From Megascapheus bottae (taxonomy: Eukaryota > Chordata > Mammalia > Rodentia > Geomyidae), in contig JANJXV010000024.1 of assembly GCA_024803745.1 (NCBI GenBank), forward strand, positions 19,291,927 through 19,355,926: a stretch of 64,000 bases of DNA. The letters are read 5' to 3'. The translations under genes and the position numbers were made by a program. The notes beneath the pieces are model-generated. The model saw only the letters and a program-made list of their open reading frames with translations, searched no databases and was not told the DNA's origin. Shown here one piece after another: positions 58,572-64,000 of the stretch (the first letter of the stretch is position 1; every line of letters begins with the position of its first letter).

Positions 58572-59125
<554 letters not shown>

Positions 59126-59126
59126 G

Positions 59127-59320
59127 GGCCAGGAGTTTGGCCTAATGGTTGAGTGCTTGCCTAGCATGCATGAAGACCCGGGTTTGATTCCTCGATACCA
59201 CATACATAGAAAAAAGCTGGAAGTGGTGCTGAGTCTCAAGTGGTAGAGCTCTAGCCTTGGGAAAGCCCAAGGACAGTGCTCAGGCCCTGAGCTTGAGCCC
59301 AGGACTGGCCAAAAAAAAAA
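59127..59320 (+). repeat. IDL-Geo SINE, forward, full length
   Basis: ggggccaggagtttggccta, then cccgggtttgattcctcg, then gagcccaggactggcc and poly-A running into TA repeats. Confidence 0.92.
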
Positions 59321-59372
59321 TATATATATATATATATTATATACAATATATATTATATATATTATATATCAT
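59318..59372 (+). repeat. (TA)n-rich microsatellite
   Basis: tatatatata with interruptions, grown from the SINE tail. Confidence 0.9.
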
Positions 59373-59379
59373 GTACAAA

Positions 59380-59528
59380 AAAACAGGTTTAATTCCTCAG
59401 TACTATATACATAGAAAAAAGCCAGAAATGGTGCTGTGGCTCAAGTGGTAGAGCTCTAGCCTTGAAAAAGCCCAGGGACAGCTCCCAGGCCCTCAGTTCA
59501 AGGTCCAGGACTAGCAAAAAAAAATAGA
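59380..59528 (+). repeat. Second IDL-Geo copy, forward, left half truncated
   Basis: Starts at the B-box region (ggtttaattcctcagtacta), then a complete Geo half. It could be a partial duplication of the neighbour or a separate insertion. Confidence 0.85.
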
Positions 59529-60200
59529 TATAATATGTTGAAAATAAGAAAATACTAATATTTGGAAAGGAATAACTAAGGAAACAAGAAAAAGCTAAAT
59601 AGAATCACAGCATGTTGTAGAAACAAATTTAGGAAAAGCAATAGTAAAAAAATCTCAGTGTTCCTTTCTAATAATCAGACATTGTTTCTACTGTGATAGA
59701 AATTTGGTTGAGGTCCTATTTTAAGTTATTGCTTTGTACTTCTCTCTATTAATATTTAACTTAAACCTGCTTTTACACCTTTATGCAAAGAAAGCAACAT
59801 TTTCTGAGTTTTCTGTTGTCCCTAGAACATAGTAGTTGTCTGTGTAATATTTTCTCCCACTTTTTTAAATATCAGAATACCAGTGATTTTCTGGTTATTT
59901 TCCTACATTAATAAGTAGCTAATGAAAACCTAAAGTTCTCTTGGTTACTATAGAAGGAGCCTTTAAAAAAAATGCTATTTTTAAGGCAAGTCTACTTACC
60001 CAGTTATAGAGCCTCCAAATTATTTTAATTCAAATTTTATCTTTTCAGGTATATAATGTAACTGTTTAGACAAATTTGTAAAGTATTTTATCATGAATGA
60101 AATGTGTACCTATGTAGCAATTAAACAGTTGCATATTATTCCATAGTACTATTGTACTTCATGTGAGGTTCATAATGTAACATTTTTAGATTGTTCATGC
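59529..60200. other. Intron 13 stretch, unassigned
   Basis: AT-rich, no recognised feature before the pyrimidine tract. Confidence 0.4.
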
Positions 60201-60506
<306 letters not shown>

Positions 60507-60614
60507 TAGGAAAGCCAGGACTGTTCCCTACTGTAATAGTTCCTAGTACAAGTATAAGAGAACAGAACACTCCACAAGGGGAGCTCAGTGTTGCATAGGA
60601 TTTACAACCATCTC

Positions 60615-60795
60615 TCAGCCAGGTATAAATGGCTCACACGAGATTAAAAACCAGCCTGGGCAAACAAATCAGAGACTCTCTTGTCTCTAAGAACACTGAA
60701 AATAGAGGTGTCACTCAGGTTGTAGAGGGTCACCCTTGAGTGAAAAAGCAAAGTGAGAGTACTAGGCCCTGAGTTCAGGGCCCACTACATAACAG
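60615..60795 (+). repeat. Diverged composite SINE, forward
   Basis: cagccaggtataaatggctc, then ccagcctgggcaaacaaat, then ggccctgagttcagggccc. Confidence 0.68.
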
Positions 60796-61238
60796 CACAC
60801 AAAGAAGTATCACATTACCCTGTGGAGAGTATCATAGAGATGAGTACATAAGATAACTGACAAACAAAAGATTGTCCTACAAAGGACAGTTGCAGTATAT
60901 TTTATGGTTCTATAGTGAAGTATTTACATAGTCAAATAATGCAAATGTAAGCTATACAATTAGGATATAAGCTTAATATGAATTTTCAAAAACTGTGGGA
61001 AGTAAACTAGAATAATTCCTCATCAAACAAGGACTTAAAAAAAAAGATATTTAATCAGAGTAGATGCTAACCATAAACAGTTACAATCATTCCTACAAAC
61101 TAAATAATAATAGTAATCCTTAATGAAAATCTTTATTAAGTTGTGGTAGAAATAGGGATGTTTTAGAGAGTCAGAATGTCAAATCATAATTCCACAATCT
61201 TCCGTATAAGAGAAATATCTAGCATTTAAAATGAAAAG
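60796..61238. other. Intron 14 stretch, unassigned
   Basis: AT-rich, no recognised feature. Confidence 0.4.
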
Positions 61239-61239
61239 T

Positions 61240-61457
61240 GTACCCATTGTAGTGGCTTATACCTCTAATGATGCCCAGGATGGTGGGTATCAATTGGGAG
61301 GATCACAATTTAAGACCAGTGTAGGCAAAACGTTAGTGATACCTCCCTGTATCTCACTTACTAAGCCAGGTGTGCAGGTAGCATATTCCTGTGATCCAGT
61401 CTATGTGGGAAGCTGTAGATGGAAGGATTGTGGTCAGAGGCCATCTGTGAACAAAAG
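61240..61457 (+). repeat. Two B1-like SINE monomers, forward, old
   Basis: First copy 61240-61350 (gtagtggcttatacctctaa, then gggaggatcac). Second 61362-61457 (aagccaggtgtgcaggtagc, then gtgggaagctgtagatgg). They end 42 bases before exon 15 and account for the chance open frame at 61231-61539. Confidence 0.65.
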
Positions 61458-61469
61458 TACCTTTCCTGA

Positions 61470-61826
<357 letters not shown>

Positions 61827-61865
61827 TAAGGTAGTGCTTCCCTTCCCACACTCTTCCGATAGGTA

Positions 61866-61955
61866 CTAGTAGCTGGGGTATGGCTCAGTGATAAGAGTGC
61901 CTGGCTAGACTATACATGGCCTGGCATTCCAGCCTCTGTGCTGCAAAAAATATTC
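61866..61955 (+). repeat. ID-like SINE monomer, forward
   Basis: agctggggtatggctcagtg, then gcattccagcctctgtgctg and A-rich tail. It starts 40 bases after exon 15. Confidence 0.72.
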
Positions 61956-62005
61956 TTAAGTAACAGCAGTACATGTGATGATCATCATAGAAATCTATCA
62001 TTACA

Positions 62006-62237
62006 AGCTGGGTGCGATGGCTCACCTGAAATCCTAGCTACTCAGGAGGCTGAGATCTGAGGATCATGGATCAGAAGCCAGTCCAGGCACTAAAGAACCT
62101 GAGACTCTTATCTCCAATTAATCACCAGAAAATGGGAGGTGGGACTGTGATTCCAGGGGTAGAGCGGTAGCCTTGAGCTGAAGAGCTCAGGGACAATGCC
62201 CAGGCCCAGAGTTAAAGCCCACGACCCACCAAAAAAA
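62006..62237 (+). repeat. B1-like/Geo composite SINE, forward, with target duplication
   Basis: gctgggtgcgatggctcacc to cccacgacccacc and As. Duplication atcattaca at 61997-62005 and 62238-62246. Confidence 0.92.
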
Positions 62238-62334
62238 ATCATTACATAAGATATTTGTCAACAGACTAATACACTAAAGTTTCTAACAGTAATGGTTACT
62301 ATACCCTACGGCCTTCTCCTTGTTCTTGAAAAAA

Positions 62335-62537
62335 ATGGGCCAGGAGTTAGGCCTAGTGGTAGAGTGCTTGTCTAGCATGCATGAAGACTCGGGGTTCGAT
62401 TCCTCGGTACCACATACATAGAAAAAATGCTGGAAATGGTGCTGTGGCTCAAGTGGTAGAGCTCTAGCCGTGAGAAAAGTCGAAGGACAGTAGTCAGGCC
62501 CTGAGTTCAAGACCCACGACTGGCAAAAAAAAAAAAG
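62335..62537 (+). repeat. IDL-Geo SINE, forward, full length
   Basis: gggccaggagttaggcctag, then ctcggggttcgattcctcgg, then tgtggctcaagtggtagag, then cacgactggc and As. Confidence 0.93.
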
Positions 62538-62554
62538 TCAGCTATGACCAAAAA

Positions 62555-62675
62555 TAAATAAAAAGCTTAGGTATGCCAGTCTTATACCAGTGTTGAGCAA
62601 AAGCTAAGGGATAACATATAAGCCCTGAGTTCAAATACCAGTACTAGCACCAAAAAAAATAAAATAAAAATAACA
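62555..62675 (+). repeat. Geo/ID-like SINE fragment, forward
   Basis: ccagtgttgagcaaaagcta, then gccctgagttcaaataccag, A-rich tail. Confidence 0.55.
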
Positions 62676-63148
62676 GCCCTGGTCATGGCAGTGTACACCT
62701 ACAATCCCACTTCGAGGGAACTGAAGGCATTTAAAATGGAAAACCCCTGAGCACAGTGTCTCACTCTGCACTGTTGCAGTTTTTGGTTATATGCATCCAT
62801 CAAGAAAGTTTAATGCCAGCATGTGCTACACAGTGAAACTTTTATTATTCACACATAGGACTTGCCATGAAGAACAGTGATGCTTGAGCTTATTTAAAGC
62901 ACTAGTGAAAATATTTTGTGTGTTTACCGATACTGGGGCTTGAAAGTGGTTTTGGAAATGAGTCCAGATGCTTTAATCAGAATGATTTAAAGTACTGTGA
63001 ATAATACACATCACCAAGTTCCTACATTCCTAGAATTACAATTCAGTAATTAAAGTGAATATATATAACACATATATAAATATATAAATAATCTGGATAA
63101 ATATATATGTGTGTGATTTTAGAAAAAAGAAAGTAGTCTTGGGCACTT
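62676..63148. other. Intron 15 stretch, mostly unassigned
   Basis: A B1-like remnant may lie at 62680-62760. AT-rich runs at 63055-63110. Confidence 0.4.
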
Positions 63149-63149
63149 G

Positions 63150-63306
63150 CTCACTTTTTTAGTCAAGCAAAAATCTTAAGCCGTACCTCCAATTCTGGCT
63201 TTTTGCTGGTTAGTTGAATTTGTCTACCCAGGCTAGCATTAAAATGCAATCCTCAGATCTCAACTTTGTGAGTAGCTAAGATTATCACCAATGCCAGCTC
63301 ACAGTG
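63150..63306 (-). repeat. Composite SINE, reverse, diverged
   Basis: ccgtacctccaattctggct, then atcctcagatctcaactttg, then accaatgccagctc. Confidence 0.65.
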
Positions 63307-63368
63307 CATCTTATTTCCCACGCATTGGGCTTTATCATGTTATAAATGTCTCAGTATGTTCTTAAGCC

Positions 63369-63369
<1 letters not shown>

Positions 63370-63405
<36 letters not shown>
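63370..63405 (+). repeat. (GAT)n microsatellite, about 12 units
   Basis: Pure GAT repeat. The Met run in the overlapping open frame is an artefact of it. Confidence 0.97.
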
Positions 63406-63409
<4 letters not shown>

Positions 63410-63724
63410 TTAATTTTTCCATTCTTTAAAGGCTATGATTCCTTAAGTTTAATTAATTTCAAACTTACAATTTTTCTTGAAGCCTTTGTGGGGGGGATAG
63501 GCCTCACATATAAATATCTCACATTGATATATTTCCTACCTCCTTAATTAGACTTTTAACATACACTTTGGCCCTTGCATTAAGTGTCTGCTATTGCCTC
63601 TGTGAGCCAGATGCTTTGTTATCTACTAGGTATGTGATAAATACTCTTGTGATTAAAATTCCATGGAAGGCGGGGAAGAGGGAAATAGTGAAAGAGAGAC
63701 AGTGCTTTAGAAACTTAAAAATAG
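63406..63724. other. Intron 15 stretch, unassigned
   Basis: A G-run is at about 63489-63496. Nothing else recognised. Confidence 0.4.
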
Positions 63725-63998
<274 letters not shown>

Positions 63999-64000
63999 CA

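Overview
This window is a piece of a mammalian, almost certainly rodent, nuclear chromosome. It lies wholly inside one large gene on the + strand, TRIM24 (TIF1-alpha). Fifteen consecutive coding exons are present, with AG acceptors, GT donors and matching phases. By comparison with the human gene as I remember it they are exons 2 to 16. Exon 1 (most of the RING finger) lies upstream, and the last exons (bromodomain) lie downstream. The joined exons give 2354 coding bases, about residues 122 to 906 in human-like numbering: the end of the RING, B-box 1, B-box 2, coiled coil, a Gln/Pro/Ser-rich linker with an HP1-binding PxVxL motif, two SUMO-acceptor motifs and an LxxLL nuclear-receptor box, then the PHD finger. 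No frameshift or in-frame stop is seen, so this is a functional-looking gene.

The introns (about 96% of the window) are crowded with retroposons. Two SINE families dominate. One is a dimer of an ID-like, tRNA-derived left half and a right half that I take to be the Geo unit (IDL-Geo). The other joins a B1/Alu-like left half to a related right half. As I recall, IDL-Geo has been reported only from Geomyoidea (kangaroo rats, pocket mice, pocket gophers), so such a rodent is the likeliest source. Monomeric ID and B1 copies, L1 fragments, one good solo LTR and one 3'UTR retrocopy fill much of the rest.

Layout: intron 1 (1-12991) holds antisense old L1, a young 5'-truncated L1 and many SINEs. Intron 2 (13111-20121) holds a CT microsatellite, an mRNA 3'-end retrocopy and a solo LTR. 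Introns 3 to 6 are SINE-rich with large unassigned stretches. Intron 7 (35551-44956) is the longest after intron 1 and carries a decayed sense L1 ORF2 split by SINEs. Introns 8 to 15 are shorter. There is no second gene, RNA gene, CRISPR array or prokaryotic feature that I can support.

The most interesting signals concern splicing next to retroposons. An L1 tail inserted about 40 bp from the exon 7 acceptor duplicated a branch-point-like motif. A perfect 88-bp tandem repeat starts 8 bp past exon 9. Exon 14 is preceded by about 100 bp of almost pure pyrimidines. An internal exon 9 donor would remove exactly 34 codons. The right halves of both SINE families carry their own A-box and B-box-like Pol III motifs.
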